Shown piece after piece: positions 10,801-22,440 of a stretch of DNA of 64,000 nucleotides. The notes under the pieces were generated by a model, which saw only the letters and a program-made list of their open reading frames with translations, was not told the origin of the DNA and made no database searches. A program made the position numbers and the translations under genes. The stretch comes from Nemophila menziesii. Taxonomy: Eukaryota; Streptophyta; Magnoliopsida; Boraginales; Hydrophyllaceae. The stretch lies in the NCBI GenBank assembly GCA_029959085.1, contig JARWIR010000001.1, forward strand, positions 14,313,730 to 14,377,729, read 5' to 3'. Numbering within the stretch: the stretch's first letter is position 1; the number at the start of each line of letters is the position of its first letter.

Positions 10801-12985
10801 TCGTAACCCATACCTAAATTTTTTAACTTTTTGTTGCACGCCTCGTACGAATCGGGCAACGTATGAGGTTTGGGCAACACACGGCACAAAAGCTCAAGCA
10901 ACTCGGTGAAAGACGTGTTAGACCACTTGTTCCTCACCTTCACGTGCATTAGCTTCGCAATGAAATTTAATGAACTCATGACATCACAACCAGGGTATAA
11001 CTCGGTCTCTAAATCGGAAAACATCGCTTCGAATTTGTCACGAGCTGTACTGTTCGACTCTGTCATCTCGGTGTCACCAGAATGACCACCAACCTCGTAA
11101 TTAGGTCTCAAATCATCGTATACATCCAACATTTCATTTTCTTCATATCGAATCTCTGGAATATCCTCGGGCTCACCATGCTTTGTCCAAATATCATACG
11201 TCTCCAAAAACCCATGCAGTAACAGATGTGACCTAACTTTACCCACCGTATACCGACGATAATTCGAACACCGATTACACGGACAAAAAATTGTTTCTTC
11301 ACCAGGAGGTTTATTTTTTTCAGCAAAAGCAAGGAATGGTTCTATCCCCTTAATGAATTCACGCGAAACTTTATGAGCGGTACCAATCCAACTTGATGTC
11401 TCCTCATTTGTGATAGTAAAATACACTCTTGAGACATCATTTTAGGCTTATTTATTAGTCTATAGGTTGATTTTAGCTTAATTTAGTGCACTTTCCTATT
11501 TTGGGTCTTGATTTGTAGAATTATTATTTTTAGAGCATATTGGGTTTAATTGTTTATTTAGTGTGAAGCTTTAAAGATAATTATGGAGATTAATTAGAGT
11601 CCAAGTCAAAGATTACAACTTATGGGAAGAGATATGCATGGAAATTGGAGATAGAAGGAAACTGAGTTCAAATAGGAAAAGGAAAAGCTGCCTAAATCTG
11701 GGATTCTGCAGTACACGTCCAAAGATTGGTGTTTTTACCTAAGAAATAGGCCGAATTTGGTAATTTCCTTCTAAAGGTCCTAGATAATTCTGTTGCGATT
11801 CTTTTGGTATCTTGTGGAGCAAAATCCGACCAATAACAAAGAAGTTATGACCAAAACAACGCAGCAGTGTTTATCTTACGAATTCGGGTTGGGCCAGGAG
11901 CCCATTACTTGAAGTTATCTCCAAGAAACGAATTAGGTCAACCTCTAACCTATAAATACAGCCTCTTAACACTCTTAAATCATCCTTGGCCAGACCCTAA
12001 GGCCAAGAGGAAGCTGCAACACAAGAGAAGAAGTCTGGAGGGAGCTGTGCAACAACTATGTCTCCTTCAACCTCTTATTTTGTAATTCTTTCTCCTTCTT
12101 TCCTTTGTATGAACTAATTCTCTTAGCTTAGGTTTTGCATAATGTATAAACTATGAATTCTAGTTCTTCTATCTAAGTTCTTTGGGAATTATATATTTTA
12201 ATCTGATATTAGCTACTTACCCTTATATTTGATTATGTGTTTTGATTTAATGACTGTTTTCCTTGCTAGTGCACGAGTATAGGATTACCTTAATAGTAGT
12301 TAGATGGTCACCTTGTAAGGGTGTTTAACTATTGAACCACCACATAACGTCTAGTGTCGATAGCAGTTCTGACAAAACATACTTCTAACTAGATAGTCAT
12401 TAAGGTTTGTTTTAACCACCATATCACCAAGATTGCAGTATTTGCTTAGGGCCTTAGTGGCGTTTGATAACCCTATTTTAAATCACTTCTTGGTTGTGCC
12501 GTTGCCCCCTTAGTCGCTCTCAAGGTCTAAGGTAGTGGAATTTAGAATCCTGACTAAGTATACCAAGAGCTAATATTCTCCCTTATGAATTAGATCTAAT
12601 AGATAGAATTAGAAGGATTAGTGCATACTAGTAAAACCTAAGTTATATCGTTCATACTATCTTCTTTTCTTTTATCTTATTTATTTTATTGTCTTTAATT
12701 TAGTAGTTTAGTTTTATTATTAAAAACCAAATAAATATCTATCTTTCTCTTCTTTCTATTTGCGTATTATTATCTATCTTTAATATCTGCACTTGATAAT
12801 TTGCATAAGTTCTCCCTAACTTTCGTCAGTCCCTGAGGAACGAATCTTCTTATCATTAAAACTTGCATACGTCCTGTAATACTTGCAGTACCGTGTTAGT
12901 TTAGGGTGTGTATTTGCACTTATTTTATACATCTTTTTATCACACCTTAGGCCACACCACAACTCTTATCAATACCCGAAGCCAT
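7839..12985 (-). pseudogene. CACTA TNP2 transposase gene, interrupted by a solo LTR
   Basis: Transposase of the CACTA element. Exons on the minus strand: 12985 down to 12960, then (after the LTR at 11394-12959 and one copy of the CAACT duplication) 11388-8890, 8832-8748 and 8675-7839. Joining these gives an open frame of about 1148 codons. Order of parts: transposase-associated zinc region (CPCNRCSN), the tnp2 core (Transposase_21; YSMWPVILTVYNLPPWE, CPECMDS), DUF4218 (MQYLFVASLPGLFEDKAI, MRWMYPFERYLKKLK), and DUF4216 in the last exon (VVLFECNWYD). The start at 12985 opens MASGIDK, then the LTR interrupts. The long open frame that seems to begin at 11426 uses an ATG supplied by the LTR end, so that start is false. 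Apart from the insertion no stop or frameshift is seen. The last five codons and the stop lie in the minisatellite. Confidence 0.88.
11394..12959 (+). mobile_element. Solo LTR inserted in TNP2
   Basis: It starts TGATGTCTCC at 11394 and ends GGCCACACCA at 12959, and is flanked by the 5-bp duplication CAACT (11389-11393 and 12960-12964). It has the same terminal sequences and overall layout as the LTRs at 22441, 33570 and 39370 but is clearly diverged, so it is a sister subfamily. Its interior recalls those LTRs (a GCACTTTCC motif near the start; TTAAAACTTGCATACGTCC and CAGTACCG near the end). No internal region remains, so recombination between two LTRs probably removed it after insertion. Confidence 0.9.
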
Positions 12986-12999
12986 AGTCAACTATTACA

Positions 13000-13334
13000 A
13001 TATGAAAGAATACAACATAAATAAAATGAAAAAAAAATTATTACATCACCGATTACATAAATGAATAAAAATTAAAAAAAAATTATTACATCACCGATTA
13101 CATAAATGAATTAAAAATAAAAAAAATTATTACAACACCGATTAAATAAAAAAATATAAAATTAAAAGCACACAAAATATTACATCACCAAATAAATGCA
13201 TAAATATAAAATTAAAAGCATACAACATATAACATCACAAAATAAATACCTATATAAAAATTTAAAAGCACATAAAATATAGCATCATACACTAATATAT
13301 CATACAAATATAAGTATTTATATATATGCATGTC

Positions 13335-13409
<75 letters not shown>

Positions 13410-13410
13410 T
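13000..13410. repeat. AT-rich tandem repeats and (TA)n microsatellite
   Basis: From about 13030 to 13300 a loose repeat of 'attattacatcaccgattaca' type units recurs four or five times. It is followed at 13336-13408 by an almost pure TA run of about 70 bp. This is non-coding DNA upstream of TNP2, probably in its first intron. Confidence 0.8.
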
Positions 13411-13536
13411 TAATATAATATTTATAATTTAAATAAAATTATTAAATGATTAGAGATATATACATAGTGATATTATATATTTAGCATTAACTATACAATT
13501 GTAATGAAATAAGGAAAGAATGAAAAAGACACATAC

Positions 13537-13805
13537 TTTTGGGCAAATTTGGAAGAAAAAATTGATGATTGAGGCGGTCCCACGTTGATGTTTGACCCGG
13601 GAAAACTTGTCCACATGTTGAAATACCTAATAATTGATACTATTTACCATTTACAACATAATTGCATGAAAGTAAAAGAAATTTGAAAGAGTTTTATGGA
13701 ATTAAAAATACCTACTTTTGGGCAAATATGGAAGGAAAAATTGAAGATTGAGGCGGTCCCACGTTGATGTTTGACCCGGGAAAGCTTTTCCAATTGTTGA
13801 AATAA
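13537..13805 (-). repeat. Duplicated leader segment of TNP2
   Basis: About 90 bases around GGCGGTCCCACGTTGATG occur twice, at 13537-13628 and 13714-13805, 177 bp apart and with few differences. On the minus strand each copy ends TTTGCCCAAAAGTA followed by a GT, which could act as a splice donor. Two alternative leader exons for TNP2 are possible. Confidence 0.7.
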
Positions 13806-13929
13806 TTTTTGATGATGAATTGTGAAAAAAAATTGGGAGAATTTTGAGAAAAAGAAAGAGGAATTATATAATAATGGTGTATTGAGTAAAGCAATTCGCA
13901 AGGCACTGTTGGAAAACACGCTACCACTA

Positions 13930-14255
13930 TTCGCGACTACACGTGTAGTCGCTAAAGATTAAATAGTAGTCGTTAGAAATAACTACTAACGACTACACGA
14001 AGTAGTCGTTAGAAACTATAATATCTATCGACTACTTAATGGCGGTGGAAAATAAATTAAAAATTACAAAAATCACTCGCGACTACGTGGTAAGTATTAA
14101 CGACTACATCATGTAGTCGTTAAACACAAAACTTACTAACGACTACGTTGTAGTCGATAAAAATTACAAGTAGTCGTTAAATTGAAGTAGTCGCTAGAGG
14201 CTATACTTTTTAGCGACTACAGAGCGTATTCGCTAGAATATTAGTCGCGAGAGGC
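13930..14255. repeat. Right subterminal motif array of the CACTA element
   Basis: Direct and inverted GCGACTAC / AACGACTAC motifs fill this stretch up to the right terminus. It lies upstream of the TNP2 leader, so it probably includes TNP2 promoter elements as well as transposase-binding sites. Confidence 0.85.
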
Positions 14256-14271
14256 TAATGCGGGAGTAGTG
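14242..14271 (-). repeat. CACTA right terminal inverted repeat
   Basis: Read on the minus strand it begins CACTACTCCCGC and continues to CTCGCGACTA, matching the left end at 3163-3192. Confidence 0.88.
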
Positions 14272-14274
14272 TCA
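14272..14274. repeat. Target site duplication TCA, right of CACTA
   Basis: Partner of 3160-3162; it follows the terminal GTAGTG of the element. Confidence 0.9.
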
Positions 14275-14731
14275 TTGGAGTAAAAAATAACTCCGAGTCT
14301 AAAATGACTCTCTCATATATTAAAAAAAAATAGTATTAGTTAGTACTCTCCCTTTTTTTTTCCCTTTCTTTGTTTTGATGTGATGTAATCACTCTTATTT
14401 CAGTTTTAATATAATTTCCTTTAGAAAATAAAACTTCTCAGCCTACCGCTTGAGAGAACATACAACTTCGCAATAATAAACAAATCATTTTAAACAAAAA
14501 TTGTCAATGTCATTATCATTGCATGAAAGCCATTTGTCAACTGTGATGTAATTATTAGACAAAACAAAATTGTGATGGTAATTGACAATTTGTTATTTGC
14601 CACAATTCTGCAAAAGAGGAAAAACATCATAATGCCACGTAAAAGATAATGAGAACATATCATACCACGAACTTACATCATCATTGTTGGATTTCATATC
14701 AAACTCTTTCCTACTTCCTTCCTGCATTTGT

Positions 14732-14742
14732 GTATATATATA
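14732..14742 (+). promoter_or_regulatory. Likely TATA box of the thaumatin-like gene
   Basis: GTATATATATA about 92-102 bases before the start codon at 14834, followed by a C-rich leader. Spacing fits a plant TATA box with a leader of roughly 60-70 bases. No transcript evidence is available. Confidence 0.45.
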
Positions 14743-14833
14743 TCAACCCCAGTACTACATCAAGTAATCTCTAAAGGTGCTAACCACCTTCTCCTGCAAC
14801 CACGTTTTTATTAGCATTTACCGCCTCTCATTT

Positions 14834-16078
14834 ATGGGTCTCTTGCAGTCGGTTGTAATCGTGAGCCTCTTGCTTTTCTTCATTTCCAAAAGTAAAGGTA
14901 ACTACACTATTTTTTTATTATTTAAATAGTTAAGGTCTGCTGTAATTTTTTCACATATATACCGTAAAACTTCAATAGCGAAACAAAATCTTCAAGTTAT
15001 AGTACATGTACCTGCCCAAAAAAAAGAAAAAAATAGATGTGTTTGAACTTTGAAGTGAAGTATGTTTTTGGGTTAGTTTCATGTTATTTTAGCTCGTGTC
15101 GTGTGTGTTCACCTTATGAACGAGCCTATTATCGTTGTTAATTTTCTTTTAATAATCGATAGATTTTAAACCTTAATCCACAAAAATGAGTAATATATGA
15201 CATATGTATATATGTGAATCACAATTTCAGGTGTTATAGGAGCTACATTTACATTTGTAAATAAGTGTGATCAAACAGTATGGCCCGGAATCTTAGGCAC
15301 CCCAACACTAGACACCACAGGTTTCGAGCTATCCAAAGGCACCTCTCGCTCTTTCCAGGCCCCAACCGGATGGTCGGGTCGGTTCTGGGGAAGAACCGGT
15401 TGTAAATTTGATGGGTCAGGTCAAGGATCGTGCGTCACCGGTGATTGCGGTTCCGGCCAAATTGAATGCAACGGGAGTGGAGCCGCCCCTCCGGCAACAC
15501 TTGCGGAGTTCACTCTCGGGTCCGGTTCACAGGACTTTTACGATGTGAGCTTAGTTGATGGGTATAATTTACCTATGATGGTAGATACCAGTGGCGGGTC
15601 TGGTGGTGGGTCGGGTACATGTGGGTCCACGGGTTGCATTGATGACTTGAATAAAAAGTGTCCAAAGGAACTTAGTGTTCAAGGGGGTTTAGCATGTAGA
15701 AGCGCGTGTGAGGCATTTGGGACACCTGAGTATTGTTGTAAGGGTGAATATGGTTCGCCTTCTACTTGTACGCCTACTAAATACTCTCAACTTTTTAAAT
15801 CTGCGTGTCCTAAATCTTATAGCTACGCCTATGATGATGCATCTAGTACATTTACTTGCACCGGAGCTGATTACACTATCACATTTTGTGCAAACTCTCC
15901 TAGCCAAAAGTCTTCAATATCACCCAATAGTTCGGGAACAGGATCATCAGAGGAAGGGGCGCTGGCAAATGGATCATGGTATGCGAATATGGCCACAGGG
16001 GAGTCGAATGGAATAAATTATTTTGGTTCCGTCCAATTTATTGGTTTTGTATTATCTCTAAGAGTATTATTTATGTAA
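14834..16078 (+). CDS. Thaumatin-like protein (PR-5 family), two exons, probable GPI-anchored form
   Basis: Exon 1 is 14834-14897 (signal peptide, MGLLQSVVIVSLLLFFIS) and exon 2 is 15231-16078; the intron has GT-AG ends and splits a Gly codon. The protein is about 303 aa. It begins ATFTFVNKC and carries the family signature GQGSCVTGDCGSGQIEC. The acidic-cleft region DFYDVSLVDGYN and the many cysteines (16 in the family) are present up to the last, in TITFCANSP. After the thaumatin domain comes a Ser-rich linker and a hydrophobic end (FIGFVLSL), which suggests a GPI-anchor signal and a place on the outer membrane face or cell wall. Family members bind or cleave beta-glucans or act in defence and stress; which applies here is unknown. 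It looks intact. A CACTA end lies 563 bp upstream. Confidence 0.92.
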
Positions 16079-16802
16079 ATTATAAAACTAGGAAGAGACA
16101 TATGAATGAAAACAACAAATTATGGATTGAAATAGAAAAAATTCAGCTACAGGGATTAATTTGTAAAAATATATTTAACAGTTTGGCAAGAAGAATTAAT
16201 GAAATGTATGATATTGTGAATATAGATGTTGTTCTCTATTTCTTTCACATTATGCTCATATGTTTATTTACTTTGTTAGTTTTAAAAACCATCAAAATCA
16301 AAAAATAGCACCTCAATGTGCTCACAGGTGATCTGAACATTACCAGCAAAAAAAGATGATTCAAGATGGCTATGTCAATTGCTTGACCCTACATCTCCTA
16401 GAAACAGTGTACCATGTTTCATTATAAATATTAGTAATAGTTTAGAACACTCGAAATGTCTCACGTTATGATGTGATTTTTTTTTTATTCATAAGGTAGT
16501 TTTAAAGGAAAAAGAATGATAAAAATACATTACATCCTCATTTGGATGAATATCGGCTATCGGTTCGGTTGGAAATTCTGAATCCGATGGTAAACTTAAT
16601 TTCATGATTCTTCTGGAAATTTTCTTTTTACGTACGTATAAAAAGTCGCCGAATGGAAAAACAGAAGGCAACAAAAAAACTTGGCATTTTGTTGAATTTA
16701 TTTTGCGGTTACGTTTACGTTTTAGTCTTTCTCTTTTTTGGAGTTTACGTTTCTAGTCATTTGTCAATTTTCCTAAACATGTTTGTTGCATTGTGGCTTT
16801 CA
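16079..16802. other. 3' flank of the thaumatin-like gene
   Basis: AT-rich DNA with short open frames on both strands that match nothing known. No terminator-like or RNA gene structure is recognisable. It ends at the T-run that marks the LINE-B tail. Confidence 0.5.
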
Positions 16803-17130
16803 TTTTTTTTTTTTTCATACATAGGAGGCTATAATAGCCGTTAAGAACAAAGCATTACATTATAACATGACAACAGAAACTATTTATTAGACTAATACAA
16901 CCCTAGGAGTTGCATATTCGCTTCTATCCTTCGTAATAAGATTCCATAGATAATCCGGAGGATCATTTAAAGTCACAGGCTGGGTGTTCAATATTGCTCC
17001 TTCTTTTGCTAGCCTATCTGCACATTGATTCGCTTCTCGATAAATATGGTTTATCTCAAGCTTTGTAAATTTATTTAGCAACATGCAACAATCATTTAGT
17101 GTTGAAACATAGCGACTACCTAAGCTATCA

Positions 17131-17250
17131 CCGCCCTTCACTAGCGCATGGAGCTTCCTCGAGTCCTTCTCAACGTGAGTAGAGCTCCCACCGCCCTTCA
17201 CTAGCGCGTGGAGCTCCTTCGAATCCGTTTCAACACATAAGTCGGTATAG
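17131..17250 (-). repeat. 60-bp tandem duplication inside the RNase H domain
   Basis: CCGCCCTTCACTAGCGC starts at 17131 and again at 17191. In protein terms KELHALVKGG is repeated as RKLHALVKGG, so 20 residues were added in frame just after the ETDS catalytic segment. Confidence 0.85.
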
Positions 17251-17965
17251 CCTTTGTTTATAGCCCATCTAAGACCAAAGTGTAAGGCAAATAGCTCCAA
17301 TATCAAGGGAGAATTAAATACACAAGAACCCATAAATCCCGAGATGTATGTTCCATGTTTATCCCTTACCAAACCACCAATACCGGCTAGGCTTTTTGTA
17401 GCAATAAAGTTACCATCAATATTTAGCTTATAGCCAATACTCGGTTTTACCCACTTAACCATAATATCAGAAGCAAGTTTTACTATTCCGCCATCCATAT
17501 TCTTTCCCCACCCTAAAATGGTATTTCTAGCAAGTGATAGAATTTCTCTCTTTAATTCCATGATGTGCGGAACCTGTAAATTCTCATTAAACACAATGCG
17601 ATTACGATTGGTCCATATAACCCATAGCACAGATACAAAAACAAAGGGCCATTCGAAACCAGCAAAAACCGCTTTATGTTGTAAATGGGCCCCAACCCAT
17701 GACTTAATTGAAGTGCTATTACCTCCAACAGGCCCTGATCTTGTTACTAAATTAATTACACCTGCTGAGTTAGGAAGGAGGGAGTTATTCTGTGAAGCAA
17801 AGTGATTTTGCTGCCATGTTTTATTCAAAGACAGAAGGTATAGTCTATCTATCTTCTTCATATCTAAAAAATTCCAGAAATTCCACGATCCTCGATCCAG
17901 CAGCAGCATGGCCAGGACTCTCGGCTCCAGCATCCAGCTCGCGAACAGCTTCACCAGCAGCAGCT

Positions 17966-18030
17966 CGGTTTCCAGCTTCCAGCGACAGATCAGCATCCTC
18001 CCCAGCAATTCGGTTTCCAGCTTCCAGCGC
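17966..18030 (-). repeat. 45-bp repeat between zf-RVT and RNase H
   Basis: CGGTTTCCAGCTTCCAGCG begins at 17966 and 18011. In protein terms WKLETELL occurs twice, 15 residues apart. It sits in a CAG/CTG-rich patch (17890-18080) with a base composition unlike the rest of the ORF. Confidence 0.8.
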
Positions 18031-21000
18031 CAGGCCATCTCCTCCAATCGCAGCTGCAGCAGGTCACATCCAATCTGCAGCGTTTCGGCGAGCAATTCCA
18101 TGGGCATAACAGCTCCTTCCTGCAAAAAGACCCAGTGAGTTCCATACTAATAATGCTATCTTACAATTCAAAAAAACATGGAGAGAATCCTCCCTTTCGG
18201 CACCGCATATAACACAATTTCGCGAGTCAATGATCGATCTCTTGTGTAGATTATCCGCAATGGGTAGTCTATTCAATACAAGCCTCCACATGAATACCCG
18301 AAGTTTTTGGGGGCACTTCATTTTCCATATTAGCTCCCAATTAAACGATACATCCAATTCCATTTCCCCCATATTCATATACGCCGATTTCACCGTAAAA
18401 ATTCCATTCGTTTCCATCTTCCATACCACCTTTTTCCCTTCTATCCCTTCTACTTCTACCACTCCATCATGAATGGCTTTTACCCTGGATAAGATATCTT
18501 TACAGATATTTGAATCACTCCCCTTTTGAATTCGATTTAACAAGCCATTCTTAAAGTATTTGTTTCTGAATACCTCTACCCATGCTACCACTTGATCTTC
18601 ATTCAGAATTTTCCACCCAAGCTTAGCAAGGAGCGCTAAATTATATCTTTCCGCGCTCCTTAAACCCAGGCCACCAGACTTCTTTGGTTTACAAACTTGC
18701 TCCCAGGACACCCAATGCACTTTTATATCCGATTCCGAGGCGCCCCATATAAAATTCTTTACAACCTTGTCAATCTCATTACACACATATTTCGGCAATT
18801 TCATAACCTGCATTTGATACACTGGAATCGCATTCAGCACCGATTGGGCTAGTGTAATACGACCCGCTAAGGAGAGCGTTTGTGATTTCCATGTAGCAAG
18901 TTTTCCCCTCATTTTATCAATCACCCCCTTATAGAATCCCTTAGGCATCCTTCCCGAGAGAATAGGAATTCCAAGGTATGGCCCAAAAGATTTACTTAGA
19001 CAAAATCCACTAGCATTAGCCAAATCCACTTGTAACGCTTCCGGCACATTGGATGAAAAATAAATCAATGATTTTTCGGCACTAATGGTCTGCCCGGCTT
19101 CCTTACAAAATTTCTCCATTGTCTCTTGCATCAACTGTACCTGCAAAAAAGAGGCCTCACCAAACAGGATTAGATCATCAGCAAAAAACAAATGAGAGAG
19201 CTTCGGTCCACCACGACCAATTTGAACCTCCTTCCACTTTCCGGAACAACATAATTCCTGGATTAATAATGACAACCTCTCCATACACATAACAAAAATG
19301 TAAGGTGAAAGAGGGTCTCCTTGACGGATACCCCTGAACGGTGTAAACGGCAAGAAAGGTTCCCCATTCCAGAGGACCCGCATTTCATTCTCCTTCGTGC
19401 TAGACATTACCAACTTCGTCCAATTCTCCGGAAATCCAAAATGACTGATGGTTTCCTCGATGAATTCCCAACGAACTTTATCATAGGCCTTTGCGAGGTC
19501 AATTTTTACGGCCATGATTCCTTTCCTACCCTGCATATGCCGCATCTTATGGTCTATTTCACGTACAAGTACAACATTATCGATCGTTGATCTACCTGGC
19601 AAAAAACTACTTTGGCAGGGGCCAATAATGTTAGACAATATAGGTCTAAGTCTATTGACCATGCCTTTCATTATAAATTTAACTGGAGAGTTTATAAGAC
19701 TAATAGGGCGAAATAAACGTACCGATCCGGGTCTGAAACTTTAGGGATGAGGTGTATGAGCGTACCATTCAGACCCGGAGGTAAGAAACCTGTTTGAATA
19801 GCTTCGCGAAACATTTTGCAAATTGAAGGACCCACCGTGGACCAACATTTTTGGTAAAACGCAACTGACATTCCATCAGGACCAGGGGCCTTTGTTGGGT
19901 TTGACTGAAATACCACTATCCGTATTTCTTCATCGAAAAAAGGTTGTCCTAGCTCCTCCGTGATCCAATTATTAACTGGGCCTAACTGTGGCAGAATATT
20001 TCCTTCCAAATGATCGTTCGGTTTCGCATAAAGAGTCTCGAAGTAATCACGAACCATAAATTTGAGCTCCTCCTCATCTTCAACCCACCTATCCATATCA
20101 TCTAATAGCCTTACACAAGTCGCCCTTTTCCTTTTTATAGTTGCAGCGAGATGATAAAAACGCGTATTCCTATCCCCAGATTCATTCCATTTTTCCCTCG
20201 ATTACTGAAAATATCATTTCTTCTTGTTCAAGTACACTTTCATACTCCTTGGTTAATTGTTCGCCTAAAAGCCGAAGAGATGAGTTATACGAGGTCTGTA
20301 AAGCTTTCTGAATACCCCTGATTCTTGCACATATTTTCCTCTTTTTCCGGTTAAGGTCCCCAAATACCTCTACCTTCCACTTTTCTATATCTTTTTGGAG
20401 CGCTGCGATACCCTCTCCATTACCCATACCATTTCTATCCCAAGAATTAGCTACGAAGTCTTGAAATCCCTTATGAAGGCACCAAGCATTTTCAAATCAG
20501 AATCGACGAGTATTTTGTTTTATTATCACATTCGGACACACTTGAATAAGAATCGGCATATGGTCAGAATGGACCCTAGCTAAATGTATAACCCGTGTAT
20601 TAGGAAAAAGTTCCAGCCACTCCACATTACCATAAGCCCTATCCAGCCGTTCCATAATCCTCTGTCCCTAGTTCCATGAATCACTCCAGGTAAACCTCGG
20701 CCCTTCAAAACCAAGATCAATCAACCCGCAGCTATGCCTCCATTCTTCAAATTTCTCCATTCTTCTCGTTACTCCTTCTACCCCCCTCTCTTATCCACTG
20801 TTTTACCTATTTGATTGAAGTCACCCGCTACCAGCCACAGATCTTTTATTTCGTGAAATGCCTGGTGAAGGGCATCCCATAAGAATTCCCTTTGCTTATA
20901 GTCCGGACTAGCATAAACCGCTGAAAAAACCCACGAACTACAACCCTTCTGGCTTACTTCCACGTTTATTACCTGTCGACCAGCTGATAATACTCTTACC

Positions 21001-21409
21001 TCAACATTCGAATCATTCCATAGAAGCCAAATTCCTCCTCTGTAACATTCCGAATCAACATGAACTGAATTGTCTTTTTGCAAAGAGTTGATAATATTAT
21101 TCGCTGTGGCGCCACTAACTCTGGGTTCGACTATAACAGTAAGCCATACATTATTGTTTACCATCATATCTCTTATTACTCTTATGAATCTCGGTTTTGC
21201 TGCTCCATAGCAATTCCAGATTAAAATATTAATGGGATTTTTAGTCTTTTCCCAAGACGTACCTGTAAAATCTACACTATTCATTAGTATTAAATTAATT
21301 GACAAAGGGTGTACCTCTAGGCGCAATCGGCGCGAGAAACCATCTCCGTATCTTCTCCAGTAGGCTCGGCCACCAAGTTCTGATCAGGTTGGTCCATTTC
21401 CGCTGAATT

Positions 21410-22440
21410 TCAGACTTGACTCACGAGCCACAATGTTTCGTCATCGCGAGCTTCCGTCTCCCACAATGGGTCAGGAGGTTTTCCGGCATTTTCACACTCC
21501 ATACCGCCGCCACAGGGACTTGCCAGGACTGAACCAAGAGGAGTAATTGCCTCGGGTAGCCTGCGTTGAGGTGTATCAGGCCCCATATCAAAAGGGACCA
21601 AATTTGCTTTTATTGCAAAAAGGTCCCTGACCCCTTCAAGCTCTTCTGTTACATTAATTTCCACTAAATTCTTTATTTTATCACCTGTAACAGGCGCCCC
21701 CCCAATGAGGCTTTTCCACTCGTGCTCAAGTCCATACCAACACCAGCTCCAATAGTGCTCGGATTCACCTCAATACTTAACCCTTTCGACCCTTTCTTAC
21801 CCGCTCTTTTTATGCCCGAAGTTTCACCAACTTGAACCGTAGAACTTTCTATGTTACAGATTTCTACTACATCTTCTCGGACTCTACGTTGCTCAAAATT
21901 AGGAGTTGCTATAATACCATGACCCTTGGCGTTACCAACTTTCTTATTAATCGTATTAGTTCTCATAACACTCTTGCCTTTATTAGAACTATTCTTTGCA
22001 CCCGAATTTTGCCCTCTATTAATTCCATTTTGCTCCCCCTGTCTCGTGTTCATCCTGTTATCCTCCATTCTCAAGGCCTCAAATCTAGTCCCGAAATAAT
22101 TATTTTGTTGCTGTTTAATAACATTATTATAATTACCTTTTCCATTTCCTCTATTATTGCGCCTCACCGTCATCCATTCCACGTATTTTTCTTTTGCAAC
22201 AGGTACCTCCACGGTGTCCTCAACCATTGCTTCTTTTCCTTTAGCATTTCTTCTATCTTCCTCCATTCTGTTAAACACAAGTGTAGGGCAAGCTTCTTTT
22301 TTGTGTCCGAATTTACCACATTCAAAACATATCAGATGAAGTCCCTCATATTCCACCTTACAAATGTCTGGCCCAATCCTCACTTCAGGTTCTAGCGGCT
22401 TACTTAAATCTAGCTCAATGGCGAGTCTGGCATAATTACC
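21410..22440 (-). pseudogene. LINE-B ORF1, C-terminal part (CCHC zinc knuckle)
   Basis: Encodes the zinc knuckle CFECGKFGHKKEAC and a long basic, Asn/Gly-rich tail of a plant LINE ORF1 (RNA-binding) protein. A frame change occurs near 21670. At 22436-22440 (TTACC) the reading frame runs into the LTR array. Its upstream half is at 41057-42039, and the frame is continuous across the junction (RLRG on one side, NYARLAIELDL on the other) when the array and one TTACC are left out. Confidence 0.87.
22436..22440. repeat. Target site duplication TTACC, left of the LTR array
   Basis: TTACC precedes the first LTR base at 22441 and recurs at 41057-41061 after the last LTR base at 41056. Confidence 0.93.

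Larger units (their letters stand above)
3163..14271 (-). mobile_element. Full-length CACTA (En/Spm) DNA transposon
   Basis: The left end starts CACTACACC at 3163 and the right end is its inverted counterpart, ending GGGAGTAGTG at 14271. About 21 of the first 30 terminal bases match, including the shared CTCGCGACTA. The element is bracketed by a 3-bp duplication TCA (3160-3162 and 14272-14274), the length expected for the superfamily. Subterminal arrays of GACTAC/GTAGTC motifs lie inside both ends. Both usual genes are present on the minus strand: TNP2 transposase (7839-12985) and a tnpA/Transposase_24 gene (3833-5584). TNP2 is broken by a solo LTR, so this copy could move only if a working TNP2 came from elsewhere. 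Its right end lies 563 bp upstream of the thaumatin-like gene's start codon. Confidence 0.95.
16887..21326 (-). pseudogene. LINE-B ORF2: endonuclease, reverse transcriptase, zf-RVT, RNase H
   Basis: Read from 21326 downward: an apurinic-type endonuclease (ILIWNCYGAAKPRF, VAGDFNQIGK); then a broken stretch (20427-20770) with stops; then the RT (20096-18500) with KAPGPDGM, KIDLAKAYDKVRW, RQGDPLSPYIF and the catalytic FADD; then zf-RVT (WKMKCPQKLRVFMWRL, CVICGAERED); then a plant RVT_3 RNase H (YKLNIDGNF, ELFALHFGLRWA, CVETDSKELH, HIYREANQCADRLAKEGA). Frameshifts occur near 19690, 20100-20180 and 18064-18125. Two short in-frame duplications lie in the C-terminal half (60-bp and 45-bp periods, listed separately). 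The ancestral protein nicked target DNA and copied the element's RNA into it. This copy is not functional. Confidence 0.87.

Noticed and set aside
11394..11426. Long TNP2 frame starting at 11426
   Set aside because: These codons lie in the end of the inserted solo LTR. The true start is at 12985, shown by the CAACT duplication and the restored N-terminus.
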